Assembly: GCA_027624715.1 (NCBI GenBank)
Contig: JAQBTV010000002.1
Location: forward strand, 204,029 to 268,028
Source: Pseudomonadota bacterium
Lineage (GTDB): Bacteria; Pseudomonadota; Gammaproteobacteria; Burkholderiales; Eutrophovitaceae
Length of the DNA stretch: 64,000 bases
Reading direction: 5' to 3'
The notes below the pieces were generated by a model. That model saw only the letters and a program-made list of their open reading frames with translations. It did not search any database and was not told where the DNA came from. The position numbers and the translations under genes were made by a program. Below are positions 47,117 to 56,108 of this stretch, piece by piece; the first letter of the stretch is position 1, and every line of letters starts with the position of its first letter.

Positions 47117-48259
47117 ATGGCGAAAAGTCACATTATGAATTTCCATTACTTACAGAAGTTACTATTATATTTTCTTATCGGCATTTTACTTGTTGCTTGC
47201 GATACTATTTCCGAAAAGAGGAATGTAGACTATAAGTCTGCAGGGGTAGGTTCTCGAACGCAATCACTAGCCATTCCGCCGGAACTTGGTTCGATTACAC
47301 AGACTGACCGCTATGCTATCCCTGGTGATGAAGAGACAACATTCTCGAAATACGCTCAGAAGAAAGGTTTAGATGGTGTGGTTGCGACAACGACACTTTT
47401 GCCGACTGTGCCCGATATTCGTATTGGCAGAGAGGGTACGTATCGATGGTTAATCGTCGACCGACCGGTGGAGGAAATATGGCCCGTCATTATGGAATTT
47501 TGGATGATGAAAGGATTTTTGATCTCAGATCAGTCGCCGGTCACAGGTATTATTGAAACAGATTGGGCTCAGGAAAACTCTAAGACAGTCTTAACCGGAT
47601 TGCAGGCGTTCTTAAAAAACATCTTCTCTAGTGCCTATTCTCCTCCGGAGAGGGATAAGTTTTGGACTCGAATTGAGCGGATTAGTGAAGGCGAGGCAGA
47701 GATCTACGTTAGCCATCAAGGAATGAAAAAGCTCACGATGGTGAATAGCCAGACGGTTTTTAGTGGATGGGAGGAGACTCCCAGAGACCCCAATGCCGAG
47801 GCTAAGATGCTGTATGAGTTAATGCTGTATCTTGGTCTTCCAGAGCAGACAGTCGTGGCTAGCGGAATCTCAAATGAGGCAAAGCCCATAGCTACTCTAG
47901 TTTCTATAGATAACGAAAGCGGTGGATATGCCCTCCTGGTTTCTGGCCCTGTTCAAAGAGTGTGGGGCCGAATTGGTATCGTTCTATTGACGCTGGGCGC
48001 GTCTTTAGAAAAACGTGATGAGGCTAGAGGCTTATATTTTATTAGGTATCAGGATCCAGATGGGCAAGTAGTGAAAAAAGGCTTTGAGCGGCTTAAGTTT
48101 TGGAAAGACAAGAAAATTGTTGAGCCTATGGTGTATCAAATTAAGGTAAGTGGTGACGATGAGAACAGCGCGGTCACGATTCAGGACGAGAACGGTCAGG
48201 CGGTGCATAACGAAACAGAAAAACGTATTTTGCTGGTTTTGCAAGAAAGGCTGGGATAG
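47117..48259 (+). CDS. bamC: outer membrane assembly lipoprotein BamC
   Basis: A 380-aa lipoprotein: signal and lipobox ILLVACD, an unstructured N-terminus (SLAIPPELGSITQTDRYAIPG, like the DLALPPDL segment of BamC), and two helix-grip domains (RWLIVDRPVEEIWPVIMEFW; YALLVSGPVQRVWGRIGIVLLTLG). It is part of the BAM complex that inserts beta-barrels. The start may be ATG 47117 or in-frame ATG 47135; neither has a clear Shine-Dalgarno. It follows dapA. Confidence 0.93.
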   Translation: MAKSHIMNFHYLQKLLLYFLIGILLVACDTISEKRNVDYKSAGVGSRTQSLAIPPELGSITQTDRYAIPGDEETTFSKYAQKKGLDGVVATTTLLPTVPDIRIGREGTYRWLIVDRPVEEIWPVIMEFWMMKGFLISDQSPVTGIIETDWAQENSKTVLTGLQAFLKNIFSSAYSPPERDKFWTRIERISEGEAEIYVSHQGMKKLTMVNSQTVFSGWEETPRDPNAEAKMLYELMLYLGLPEQTVVASGISNEAKPIATLVSIDNESGGYALLVSGPVQRVWGRIGIVLLTLGASLEKRDEARGLYFIRYQDPDGQVVKKGFERLKFWKDKKIVEPMVYQIKVSGDDENSAVTIQDENGQAVHNETEKRILLVLQERLG

Positions 48260-48269
48260 GAATACTTGC

Positions 48270-49046
48270 GTGTCTTTTAAGTTTGCATCGCTTGGGAGTG
48301 GTAGCCGAGGTAACGGACTCTTAGTTTCTTCTGGTGAGGCGCAAGTATTAGTCGATTGCGGATTTTCTATTCTTGAGACGGAGAGACGTTTAGGACGGCT
48401 TGATGTTGATGCTGCGCAGATTGATGCTGTGCTTGTGACTCATGAGCATGACGATCATGTCGGTGGTGTAGCTGGTTTTGCGAAGAAGTATTCGCTGCCG
48501 GTTCACTGCACGCCGGGCACGTTTTTAGCCAGTTCTAAATTAAGCAATTTAAATTCTGTTGAACCAATTAAGGGATATGCCTCTTTTAAAATTAAAAATC
48601 TTTTGATTGAGCCATATCCTGTCCCTCATGATGCTCGTGAGCCAAGTCAGTTTACGATCACCTGTGGGAATAAGAAGCTGGGGATACTCACCGACTGTGG
48701 TTCGATAACGCCTCATATGGAGCGGCAGTTGACAGGTTGCTCTGCGTTATTTATTGAGTTCAATCATGACGCAGAGATGCTAAAGCGTTCTCAGTACCCA
48801 TTAACGCTGAAAGAAAGAATATCGGGGCGGTACGGCCACATCAGTAATTCTATTGCTGTGGAATTGCTCGGCAGAATCAAGGGGCCACAACTGCAGTATG
48901 TAGTAGCTGCTCATTTGTCGAAGGAAAATAATGATCCTAACCTAGTTCGAAAGTTGATTGCGGACGCTTTAGGTTGGAGTGAAGGCCGCATAGATATTGC
49001 AACACAGGATCTGGGTGTGGATTGGCGAATTGTAGGTTCAACGTAA
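48270..49046 (+). CDS. MBL fold metallohydrolase (YycJ/PhnP-like)
   Basis: A 258-aa metallo-beta-lactamase-fold hydrolase: FASLGSGSRGNGLLV, zinc motif THEHDDHVGG, then PVPHDAREPSQFTI, GILTDCGSITPHM and IEFNHDAEML. It resembles the putative nuclease/phosphodiesterase group that follows bamC in pseudomonads. I place the start at GTG 48270, with AGGA upstream, rather than the long extension inside bamC. It overlaps nothing downstream and converges with the JmjC gene. Confidence 0.92.
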   Translation: MSFKFASLGSGSRGNGLLVSSGEAQVLVDCGFSILETERRLGRLDVDAAQIDAVLVTHEHDDHVGGVAGFAKKYSLPVHCTPGTFLASSKLSNLNSVEPIKGYASFKIKNLLIEPYPVPHDAREPSQFTITCGNKKLGILTDCGSITPHMERQLTGCSALFIEFNHDAEMLKRSQYPLTLKERISGRYGHISNSIAVELLGRIKGPQLQYVVAAHLSKENNDPNLVRKLIADALGWSEGRIDIATQDLGVDWRIVGST

Positions 49047-49058
49047 CGAATTCACGGA

Positions 49059-50189
49059 CTACTTTATTTTCAGTCTCTCAATATATCCCTCGAGCATCCA
49101 TTGATACAACTTCTCAGAGAAAAAAGTATTCGCTTGAACGTTTTCTCCTTTAATTATTCTCTCATTTGCAAGCAGCTTAAATATAGATTGATCTGATTGA
49201 GGTATTTCAAATGTATCTCCAGCGATGAATCCTAGATTGCCTCGATACAGGAATTTGACTGCTGGATGAATTTGATAGGAGTAGTTTCTCAAGTTAGATA
49301 GAAACTTCGTCTTTGAATGTGGTTTATTTGGGGCGGCGCTATTATCAATATTGAGTTGGGTCAGGAATTCGCCGGTAAACTTTAAGGTGTCTTTTTGCGT
49401 CCACGTGATTTTTGATATAACTCCCTGGATCGTAGTTAAAAGATCAGTAGGTATTAATCCTGGAAGCTTTGTTGCTTTGCGATGTCTATCTTGAAAGAGG
49501 CCTGATAACTCAAGTTGAGTATCTAAGTAGTGGAGAAACTCACTTTTGATATGATCAAAACTTGGAGCACGAAATCCTATGGAATATGTGAAGCAGGGTT
49601 CTACTGCTACCCCGTTGTGACTGAAGTTTGGTGGGACGTAGAGCATATCTCCGGTTTTGACTATGCACTCACCTTCAGGCCTGAACGATTTTAGTATTTT
49701 TAGATCATCATGAGGCAGTAGTTCCAGTGAGCCTGGCTCGGCGACTTGCCAGCGTCTTGAACCGCCACCCTGCAGTAAGAACACGTCATATGAATCGAAA
49801 TGTGGTCCGACGCCTCCCCCAGGGGTCGCATAGCTCACCATAACGTCGTCAAGCCTCGCATAAGGCATAAACGAGAACAGATCGAGAAGCTTATTCGCTT
49901 CGACTAGTACGTGATTCACTCCTTGCACTAATAAGGTCCAATTTTTTCTGGGAAGATCACGAAGTATTTTCTTGCTAATTGGGCCATACCTGACGTGGTA
50001 GCCAAAATTATTTCGGACAACTAAGCGAGTTGAGCACAGCGTATTTTGAGAGAGGTCTAGTAAGTCATCTAAGCTTAATAGCCAGTCACCAGAAGGAAAC
50101 GAATTGGGGATTAGAAGGGGGGTCTTCTGCCAATGCCGCTTGAGAAATTGATTTGGGGAGAGGCCACCAAGCAGATTTTTATATTTCAT
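49059..50189 (-). CDS. JmjC/cupin ribosomal oxygenase (RoxA/YcfD-like)
   Basis: A 376-aa 2-oxoglutarate/Fe(II) oxygenase. The JmjC facial triad is H130 and D132 (GPHFDSYDVFLLQ) and H191 (PPNFSHNGVAV). The N-terminus FLKRHWQKTPLLIPN and the winged-helix C-terminus are as in YcfD, which hydroxylates an arginine of ribosomal protein L16. Single reverse gene. Confidence 0.92.
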   Translation of the reverse strand: MKYKNLLGGLSPNQFLKRHWQKTPLLIPNSFPSGDWLLSLDDLLDLSQNTLCSTRLVVRNNFGYHVRYGPISKKILRDLPRKNWTLLVQGVNHVLVEANKLLDLFSFMPYARLDDVMVSYATPGGGVGPHFDSYDVFLLQGGGSRRWQVAEPGSLELLPHDDLKILKSFRPEGECIVKTGDMLYVPPNFSHNGVAVEPCFTYSIGFRAPSFDHIKSEFLHYLDTQLELSGLFQDRHRKATKLPGLIPTDLLTTIQGVISKITWTQKDTLKFTGEFLTQLNIDNSAAPNKPHSKTKFLSNLRNYSYQIHPAVKFLYRGNLGFIAGDTFEIPQSDQSIFKLLANERIIKGENVQANTFFSEKLYQWMLEGYIERLKIK

Positions 50190-50306
50190 ATTTAATAAGT
50201 TAGTAGAGATTTTTTAGGCAAATCGTTATATGTATTCTTTGATTATGTGTCAAGGAGATTTTTTTTGTATGCTATTACCTGATGCATATTTATTTTAGGA
50301 TTTTTT

Positions 50307-50786
50307 ATGAATATTGAAAAAGATACAGTAGTTTCTTTGGCATACGAGCTATTTGATTTGGATGGAAAATTAATTGAGAAAACTTCAAAGCCCATTTGGT
50401 ATCTCCATGGAGGATATCAAGGCATTTTTGAAGTGGTTGAAAAATCATTAGATGGAAAATCGGTTGGAGATACTGTTGAGGTAAAGCTTGATCCAGCAGA
50501 AGCTTTTGGCGATTATGACGAGAGTTTAGTGCACTTGGAGCCGGTCGATAAATTTCCAGGTTCCGTAGAAATTGGTATGGAATTTGAGGGCTATCAAGAT
50601 GAGGGGCAAGCTAAAAAAGTATTTCGCGTGACAGATACTGCGGATGGAAAGGTGGTCGTAGATGGTAACCATCCTTTGGCTGGTTTGGGGTTGATGTTTA
50701 GATGTAATATAGAAAGTATTCGTGCTGCTAGCGCGGAGGAAGTATCACATGGACATGTTCATGGCGCTGGTGGACACCATCATTAA
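50307..50786 (+). CDS. SlyD-like FKBP-type peptidyl-prolyl isomerase
   Basis: A 159-aa FKBP: VVSLAYELFDLDGKLIEKT, then the IF (insert-in-flap) chaperone domain (KLDPAEAFGDYDESLVHLEP) and a return to the FKBP strands (VVDGNHPLAGLGLMFRCNIE). The tail HGHVHGAGGHHH is His-rich and could bind Ni or Zn. It converges with the PQQ-linked ABC permease gene. Likely a chaperone/isomerase in the cytoplasm. Confidence 0.93.
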   Translation: MNIEKDTVVSLAYELFDLDGKLIEKTSKPIWYLHGGYQGIFEVVEKSLDGKSVGDTVEVKLDPAEAFGDYDESLVHLEPVDKFPGSVEIGMEFEGYQDEGQAKKVFRVTDTADGKVVVDGNHPLAGLGLMFRCNIESIRAASAEEVSHGHVHGAGGHHH

Positions 50787-50817
50787 GGTCGACTTAGTAC
50801 TGAGCTACTAGTGTTTT

Positions 50818-51615
50818 CTACCTTTTCCCGCCTGTTAATTTATTGATGAGGGTTGATAGCGTTGTTTCTTGCGAAAATTTCCAACTGGCAAATGCTATAG
50901 CGAGGATCGAAAAGGTGCTGAGCATCAATGTATCGACGTAGAGCGGAAAATCTGCACTTACGTAGTCGATGTCAATCGAATGTTTGATTAGATCAACACC
51001 GTAGGTAAATGGGTTAGCTACGGCGACCCAGCGCAGTACAGTCGGTAGATTTTGAACGGGATAGAGTGCGCCACTGAGAAAAAAAACGGGAAAGATCACG
51101 AAATTCATGATTGCGGCAAAATTGTCTAGGGACTTTGATACAACGGCTGTAATCAGACCAAGTGCCGAACATGCGATGGCTGTTAACGTGATGCTGAAGA
51201 AAAACAATGGCCAATTCAATTGGTCAATATTAATTTGTCGTAGAGTGAAAAGTAGAACACATAACATTATGATGTGAACAAGTCCTACTAGTGTGGATGA
51301 GGCCAGTTTACTTAAAATGACTGCGTAACTTGGCATGGGTGAAATAATAAACATACGCATGACGCCCGATTCTTTATCGTACACGGTCGTTAATGCTGAC
51401 ATCATTGAACCAAACAAAAGTGTCATACCGAGTATCCCTGGAATGATCGTATCTTGGTATTTTTGTGGGCCGCTTTCGGACATAATTGAACCAACGCCGC
51501 CGCCAATGACAAATAACCAAATGAGAGGCCTGACCATTGCAGAGAGTAGCCGTGATTTTTGTCGAAAGGTTTTTTTGAGTTCTCTATCCAGTACTGATTT
51601 CAAGGCTATGAGCAT
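50818..51615 (-). CDS. ABC-2 type transporter permease, PQQ-locus associated
   Basis: A protein of about 265 aa with six hydrophobic segments and the ABC-2/DrrB layout: VLDRELKKTFRQKSRLLSAMVRPLIWLFV at the N-terminus, and MNFVIFPVFFLSGALYPVQNLPTVLRWVAVANPFTYGVDL. The start ATG 51615 overlaps the ATPase stop (TAATG). It is the last gene of the pqq operon. Ped-type ABC pairs are known beside PQQ alcohol-oxidation genes; the cargo is unknown, and PQQ itself or a toxic alcohol/aldehyde product is possible. Confidence 0.87.
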   Translation of the reverse strand: MLIALKSVLDRELKKTFRQKSRLLSAMVRPLIWLFVIGGGVGSIMSESGPQKYQDTIIPGILGMTLLFGSMMSALTTVYDKESGVMRMFIISPMPSYAVILSKLASSTLVGLVHIIMLCVLLFTLRQINIDQLNWPLFFFSITLTAIACSALGLITAVVSKSLDNFAAIMNFVIFPVFFLSGALYPVQNLPTVLRWVAVANPFTYGVDLIKHSIDIDYVSADFPLYVDTLMLSTFSILAIAFASWKFSQETTLSTLINKLTGGKR

Positions 51616-52529
51616 TAACTTGTTCCTTGACCTTTGCTCGATAACCAAATGAATACGTCATTTAAGTTGGATTTTCGAACGCTGATTATATCTGCGCTTT
51701 CGCGTAACGTGGCTTGTATCTGCTCGACTTGATTGTGCTGATGTTTATGTACTCGAATGAGTAGGGTTCCTCCATCAAGCATGTAGTCCTCAGTGCTTAG
51801 ATTAAGTGTCTCAATATAGTCTTCGGTATTTGGCCCGTTGACTTCGACGATTATCTTGCCAAGCTGTTCAATGAGCTCTTCAGGAGAGCCTTTCGAGACC
51901 AACTTCCCCAGTCTAATGAAGGCTACGTTATCACAAGGTGCTGCTTCTTCTAAGTAGTGTGTAGTCAATACTACGGTGAGTTTATGATCATCGATAAGTT
52001 GTCTGATGAATCGCCATATTTTTCGTCGACTAGGTAGGTCTAATCCTACGGTTGGCTCATCCAAAAACAACACCTTGGGAGAATGTAGTACGCCCCGAAT
52101 AATGTCAACTGCTCGGCGCATGCCACCGGATAAGCTTCCGACTGGAACTCTCTTTTTTGATTGAAGTTCAAATAGCTCCAGTAACAAATTCATTCGTATT
52201 TTGATTGAATTCTTATTGATGCCATGCAGTCCCGCACAGAAATATAAATTTTCCTCGATGGAGAGCATTCGATCTAGAGCTGATTCTTGGAAAACAAGAC
52301 CTATATCTCGTCGAACTTGTCGTGGATACGCTTTAACGTTTACACCGTTGATCGTTATTGATCCACTCGTTGGCTGAATAAGCGTCGAGAGCATGTGTAT
52401 TGATGTTGTTTTCCCTGAACCATTAGGGCCTAAAAGTCCAAAGAATTGTCCTTGCGGAATATTGAGACTTAATTGATCTACGGCAAGTTGATTGCCGTAG
52501 ACTTTTGTGAGGTTATTTGCCAGGATCAT
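51615..52529 (-). CDS. ABC transporter ATP-binding protein, PQQ-locus associated
   Basis: A 304-aa DrrA-type ATPase: Walker A GPNGSGKTT (34-42), Q-loop VFQESALDRMLS, signature SLSGGMRRAVDI, Walker B VLFLDEPTVGLD and H-loop TTHYLEEA. It lies 58 bp after pqqE and is coupled to the permease. The arrangement fits the ABC pair reported with PQQ-dependent alcohol systems. It probably exports a substrate related to PQQ or alcohol oxidation; the substrate is unproven. Confidence 0.9.
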   Translation of the reverse strand: MILANNLTKVYGNQLAVDQLSLNIPQGQFFGLLGPNGSGKTTSIHMLSTLIQPTSGSITINGVNVKAYPRQVRRDIGLVFQESALDRMLSIEENLYFCAGLHGINKNSIKIRMNLLLELFELQSKKRVPVGSLSGGMRRAVDIIRGVLHSPKVLFLDEPTVGLDLPSRRKIWRFIRQLIDDHKLTVVLTTHYLEEAAPCDNVAFIRLGKLVSKGSPEELIEQLGKIIVEVNGPNTEDYIETLNLSTEDYMLDGGTLLIRVHKHQHNQVEQIQATLRESADIISVRKSNLNDVFIWLSSKGQGTS

Positions 52530-52587
52530 TCTGTGAAGTTCAAGTGTATTGATTGACTGTTACGAGCTCAGTAGGCAAAACAATGAA

Positions 52588-53745
52588 TTAGCTCTCTTGG
52601 GCGATCAGCGCTTTAGAGTTTTTATCGTCTCTGAAGAAAATGATGGGCTTGACGTCTGCTGCGGGTGTTTGCGGCTTTTGCGCGAGTTCCACCTGCTCTG
52701 TGATTATATTGTGGTAGGGCGATTTATCACAGACTGGATCGGCGTTGGTCGCATCTCCGGTTAATTGGAATGCTTGGCAACGACATCCTCCAAAGTCTTT
52801 TGTTCGCTCGTCACAACTGCGACAGGGTTCTTGCATCCAAGATTCACCTCGGTACGCATTGAAGGCTGGAGACTCATTCCAAATCCATGCCATATCGTGC
52901 TCTCGAACATTAGGAAATGTTAAGCCAGGCAACATTCTTGCTTCATGACAAGGAAGTGCAAGACCATCTGGTGCAAGGTTGAGGAATACGGATCCCCAAC
53001 CATTCATACACGCCTTTGGTCTGTTGGAATAGTAATCTGGAACGATAAAATACAACTTCATTTTATTGCCCATTTTTTCGCGGAAACGGTTTGTTATTTC
53101 TTCCGCTTTTCTCAGTTGTTCCGCGCTTGGCATGAGATACGCTCTATTTTTTAAGGCCCAAGCATAATATTGACTATTCGCAAGCTCTACGTGATCCGCG
53201 CCCATAGCTTCGGCCATTTCAAGAATTTGGTCGATGTGATCTATGTTTAACCGATGAAGCACGACGTTAAGTACCATTGGATAGTCGTACTCTTTAATTA
53301 GTTTCGCAACCTTCGACTTTAATTCAAAAGTTTTAGTGCTGGATAAGAAGTCGTTGAGTTCTTTGGTGGAGTCCTGGAAAGATAATTGAATTTGACCCAA
53401 GCCGCCTTCTTTGAAAGCGGCAATACGTTTTTCGTTCAATCCGATACCTGAAGTCAGTAGGTTAACGTAGTAACCCATCTGGCTGGCTTCTGCGACCATG
53501 ATTTCTACGTCGTCTCGCATGAGTGGTTCACCACCAGAGATACCCAGCTGAACAGCGCCGAGATCACGAGATTGTTTAAATACTTTTAGCCAATCCTCGG
53601 TAGAAAGCTCAGATTTGAATGTGGACGCATAATCTAAGGGGTTGTAACAAAAGACGCAGTGGAGCGGGCACTTATAAGTGATCTCAGCGTTGACCCAAAG
53701 TGGCCCTTTGGGTTGGTTAGTTTGTACGGATCCAATTTTTCTCAT
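52588..53745 (-). CDS. pqqE: PQQ biosynthesis radical SAM protein PqqE
   Basis: A 385-aa radical SAM/SPASM enzyme linking Glu and Tyr side chains of PqqA. The SAM cluster cysteines are C26, C30 and C33 (CPLHCVFC), with GGEPLMRDD downstream. The SPASM part has CMNGWG, PCHEARM, CRSCDERTKDFGGCRC and DPVCDKSPYH. ATG 53745 is chosen because GGAG lies 7 bp before it; ATG 53751 is nearer the Shine-Dalgarno than usual. It overlaps the pqqD end by 29 bp. Confidence 0.97.
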   Translation of the reverse strand: MRKIGSVQTNQPKGPLWVNAEITYKCPLHCVFCYNPLDYASTFKSELSTEDWLKVFKQSRDLGAVQLGISGGEPLMRDDVEIMVAEASQMGYYVNLLTSGIGLNEKRIAAFKEGGLGQIQLSFQDSTKELNDFLSSTKTFELKSKVAKLIKEYDYPMVLNVVLHRLNIDHIDQILEMAEAMGADHVELANSQYYAWALKNRAYLMPSAEQLRKAEEITNRFREKMGNKMKLYFIVPDYYSNRPKACMNGWGSVFLNLAPDGLALPCHEARMLPGLTFPNVREHDMAWIWNESPAFNAYRGESWMQEPCRSCDERTKDFGGCRCQAFQLTGDATNADPVCDKSPYHNIITEQVELAQKPQTPAADVKPIIFFRDDKNSKALIAQES

Positions 53746-53998
53746 ATGCATGCTCCAAAAAGTCTAAAACGTCATTTTTGAGGTCAATCCCTGGAAACTG
53801 CTCCTCTAGGTGAGTAATAATCATGTCAACGCTCTTTGACCCATCGATTAACTTCATGATCTCTCCTGAGCTACCAGGTAGCTTAATGAGTCCCTCCGGA
53901 TATAGCAAAACGAAGGACTCTTGGGTCGCTTCCCACTGAAACCTAAATTGTTTTTGCAGTGAGAGACGTTTATCTCGCACCAGTGGATTCTCACTCAT
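53717..53998 (-). CDS. pqqD: PqqA-binding chaperone PqqD
   Basis: A 93-aa winged-helix peptide-binding protein: [44 protein letters not shown] and the [17 protein letters not shown] tail. PqqD presents PqqA to PqqE. It overlaps pqqC by 4 bp and pqqE at its 3' end, and is a separate gene here, not fused. Confidence 0.95.
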   Translation of the reverse strand: MSENPLVRDKRLSLQKQFRFQWEATQESFVLLYPEGLIKLPGSSGEIMKLIDGSKSVDMIITHLEEQFPGIDLKNDVLDFLEHAYEKNWIRTN

Positions 53999-54735
53999 TT
54001 TTGCATTCTTTCTATCGCACCTATTTTATCTGGTCCGATGCCGTATGTGACGTGTATGGCATCAAGTATTGTCCATAGAACATCGATCTTGAACTGTAGA
54101 ATATTAAGCGCTTCTTTTTGTTCCTCTAGGGTTTTGAAATATTCCAGGGTTACTCTAAGGCCATGCTCGACGTCGCGTCTTGCCTCAGAAAGACGTTTTC
54201 TGAAATATTGATAACCTTCAAGTTCTATCCAGGGGTAGTGTTCTGGCCAAGAGTCTAAACGTTTTTTATGAATCGTTGGAGCGAATAATTCAGTTAAAGA
54301 TGAGCAAACAGATTTTTGCCAAGGTGATCTTTTGGCAAAGTTAACGTATGCATCAACGGCAAACTTCACTCCAGGTGTCACGTATTCTAGGGAAACTATA
54401 TCTTCTCGTTTTAGACCTACAGCTTCTCCCAATGAGATCCAAGCCTCAATGCCGCCTTCATCATCTCCAATGCCGTCGTGGTCTAAAATCCTTTGAATCC
54501 ATAGTTTCCGGTGTTCTTTATCCGGCATGTTGGATAAGATTGCACCGTCTTTGATCGGTATCATGATCTGATAGTAAAAGCGATTCAAAACCCAGCCTTG
54601 CACTTGTTCCTTTGTGCAGCCGCCATTATTCATCGCGATGTGAAAAGGATGGTGTATGTGATAACTCTTATCCTTAGCTCTTAGCTTTTGTTCGAATTCT
54701 TTGATTGACCAAGGAGTGTTGTCTTTCGTGCGCAC
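53995..54735 (-). CDS. pqqC: PQQ synthase PqqC
   Basis: A 246-aa helical oxidase performing the final ring closure and eight-electron oxidation to PQQ. It has [60 protein letters not shown] and [26 protein letters not shown], all PqqC hallmarks. It lies 29 bp after pqqB and overlaps pqqD by 4 bp. Confidence 0.97.
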   Translation of the reverse strand: MRTKDNTPWSIKEFEQKLRAKDKSYHIHHPFHIAMNNGGCTKEQVQGWVLNRFYYQIMIPIKDGAILSNMPDKEHRKLWIQRILDHDGIGDDEGGIEAWISLGEAVGLKREDIVSLEYVTPGVKFAVDAYVNFAKRSPWQKSVCSSLTELFAPTIHKKRLDSWPEHYPWIELEGYQYFRKRLSEARRDVEHGLRVTLEYFKTLEEQKEALNILQFKIDVLWTILDAIHVTYGIGPDKIGAIERMQK

Positions 54736-54764
54736 AGAAAACCTTTCTTAGATCTTGATATTAG

Positions 54765-55682
54765 TTAGACGACGAAATCCATTCCGTCATAAGCAACGTC
54801 AATATTCTCTTTTGTGAGTAGTTGGCGTTGTTCCGAGTCCTCTTTTAAAATAGGATTCGTGTTGTTGATGTGAATAAGGACTTTCTTATTGGCTGGCAGT
54901 GGTTTCAACACTTCGATCATGCCACCAGGGCCAGACTGCGGAAGATGTCCCATATCAAGTGACATTTTATTTGCGATGCCGAGTGATTTCATCTCGTCAT
55001 TTGTCCAGCAGGTGCCATCAACCATAAGGCAATCAGCAGCTTCCATAAATGGTTTTATGTGGGATTCAATCTGTCCGAGCCCTGGAGCGTAAAAGGTTTT
55101 TTTCCCGGTCGTCATGTCTTCTAGCAAAATACCAAGATTATCGCCTTCATGAGGGTCGTGCCGGTGTGGCGAGTAGGGAGGGGCTTTGCTCGACAGTGGA
55201 ATGGCTCTGACTTTGATGTTGGATATACCTTCTGGTTCGAAGGAATTTCCTTCTTCTGTTGAAATTTGATGCCAATTAACGCCGCAGTAATGCTCTAGGA
55301 TTTTGAAGATTGGATTTCCAGTAGTGAGATCTTCGTACACCATGTCTGTGCAGTAAATGTTGAGCGGCGTTTTAGATTCCCGGAGCATGAACAGGCCGGT
55401 GGTATGATCTATTTGTGCATCTAAAAGTACGATGGATCTGAACGCGGTGTCACGGATTGATCGAGCCGGTTGTGACTCAGGGAACTGCTGAAATTGAGTA
55501 AGAATATCTGGAGAGGCGTTGAATAAAAGCCAATCAACATCATTACTACTGACTGCAATAGAGGATTGGGTGCGACGTTTCGCCTTGATAGTTCCTTTTC
55601 GGACGCCATCACAATTGGGGCAATTGCAGTTCCATTGGGGGAATCCACCGCCAGCTGCCGAACCAAGAACTCTTACTCTCAT
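54765..55682 (-). CDS. pqqB: PqqB, MBL-fold hydroxylase of PQQ synthesis
   Basis: A 305-aa metallo-beta-lactamase-like protein: [28 protein letters not shown] (zinc Cys pair in NCNCPNC), [34 protein letters not shown] and [10 protein letters not shown]. PqqB acts as an oxygenase on the PqqA-derived Tyr moiety. It is 89 bp downstream of pqqA, separated from it by a hairpin at 55721. Confidence 0.97.
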   Translation of the reverse strand: MRVRVLGSAAGGGFPQWNCNCPNCDGVRKGTIKAKRRTQSSIAVSSNDVDWLLFNASPDILTQFQQFPESQPARSIRDTAFRSIVLLDAQIDHTTGLFMLRESKTPLNIYCTDMVYEDLTTGNPIFKILEHYCGVNWHQISTEEGNSFEPEGISNIKVRAIPLSSKAPPYSPHRHDPHEGDNLGILLEDMTTGKKTFYAPGLGQIESHIKPFMEAADCLMVDGTCWTNDEMKSLGIANKMSLDMGHLPQSGPGGMIEVLKPLPANKKVLIHINNTNPILKEDSEQRQLLTKENIDVAYDGMDFVV

Positions 55683-55720
55683 ACGTATTACTCTCTATTC
55701 TTTGTTTACTCTACTAAATA

Positions 55721-55749
55721 AGGAAAGCCCCTGAAACAGGGGCTTTCCT
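55721..55749 (-). terminator. intercistronic hairpin between pqqA and pqqB (partial terminator or processing site)
   Basis: A perfect 13-bp stem (55721-55733 with 55737-55749) around an AAA loop. It lacks a long T tract (CTTATTTAG on the reverse strand), so it should leak. Such a hairpin would leave abundant short pqqA mRNA and less pqqBCDE, as pqq operons usually need. Confidence 0.75.
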
Positions 55750-55771
55750 TCACATACATTCGAAACAGAAA

Positions 55772-55843
55772 TTATCTGTTTGCGATGTACATGGTGACTT
55801 CGAAACCGAAACGCATTTCGGTATACTCAGGCTTTGTCCACAT
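55772..55843 (-). CDS. pqqA: PQQ precursor peptide PqqA (operon copy)
   Basis: A 23-residue peptide (72 bp). ATG 55843 follows GGAGG at the right distance and TAA is at 55772. It starts [13 protein letters not shown]. Glu15 and Tyr19 in FGFEVTMY are the two residues fused into PQQ. It heads the reverse pqqBCDE operon. A near-identical second copy lies at 60521. It is too short for usual gene callers. Confidence 0.97.
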   Translation of the reverse strand: MWTKPEYTEMRFGFEVTMYIANR

Positions 55844-56024
55844 GTTAAATACCTCCAAAAAAATTTTAAAACGGACCAGTTACCAACTTTTGAGTTGCTT
55901 CCTGGCCGCCATGTCGCTACAGTTTCATTACTCACAATGCAAGCTTTTTAGTTACTTTAGTTCCATGACAACAGGATTGTGAAGGTCTTGCCAGTTATAC
56001 TCTGTAGAAAATTCAGCAAATCGT

Positions 56025-56043
56025 TCTCATGATTATCATTAGT
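56025..56043. promoter_or_regulatory. Fur-like box in the pqqA/tonB divergent region
   Basis: The reverse strand reads ACTAATGATAATCATGAGA, matching 14 of 19 positions of the Fur consensus GATAATGATAATCATTATC, with 13 matches in a row. It lies 66 bp before the TonB-like start (56109) and 182 bp before pqqA (55843), so it more likely controls the TonB-like gene. Binding is inferred, not shown. Confidence 0.6.
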
Positions 56044-56108
56044 TTGAAGCCGTATCAATTGACGGTTTGGGATTACAGCGGGAAGTATTCGAGGCGTTTG
56101 GCACACTA

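Noticed and set aside
48150..48269. N-terminal extension of the MBL hydrolase into bamC
   Set aside because: The extension is Arg/Cys-rich antisense-like sequence within bamC and absent from the family; GTG 48270 with AGGA upstream fits.
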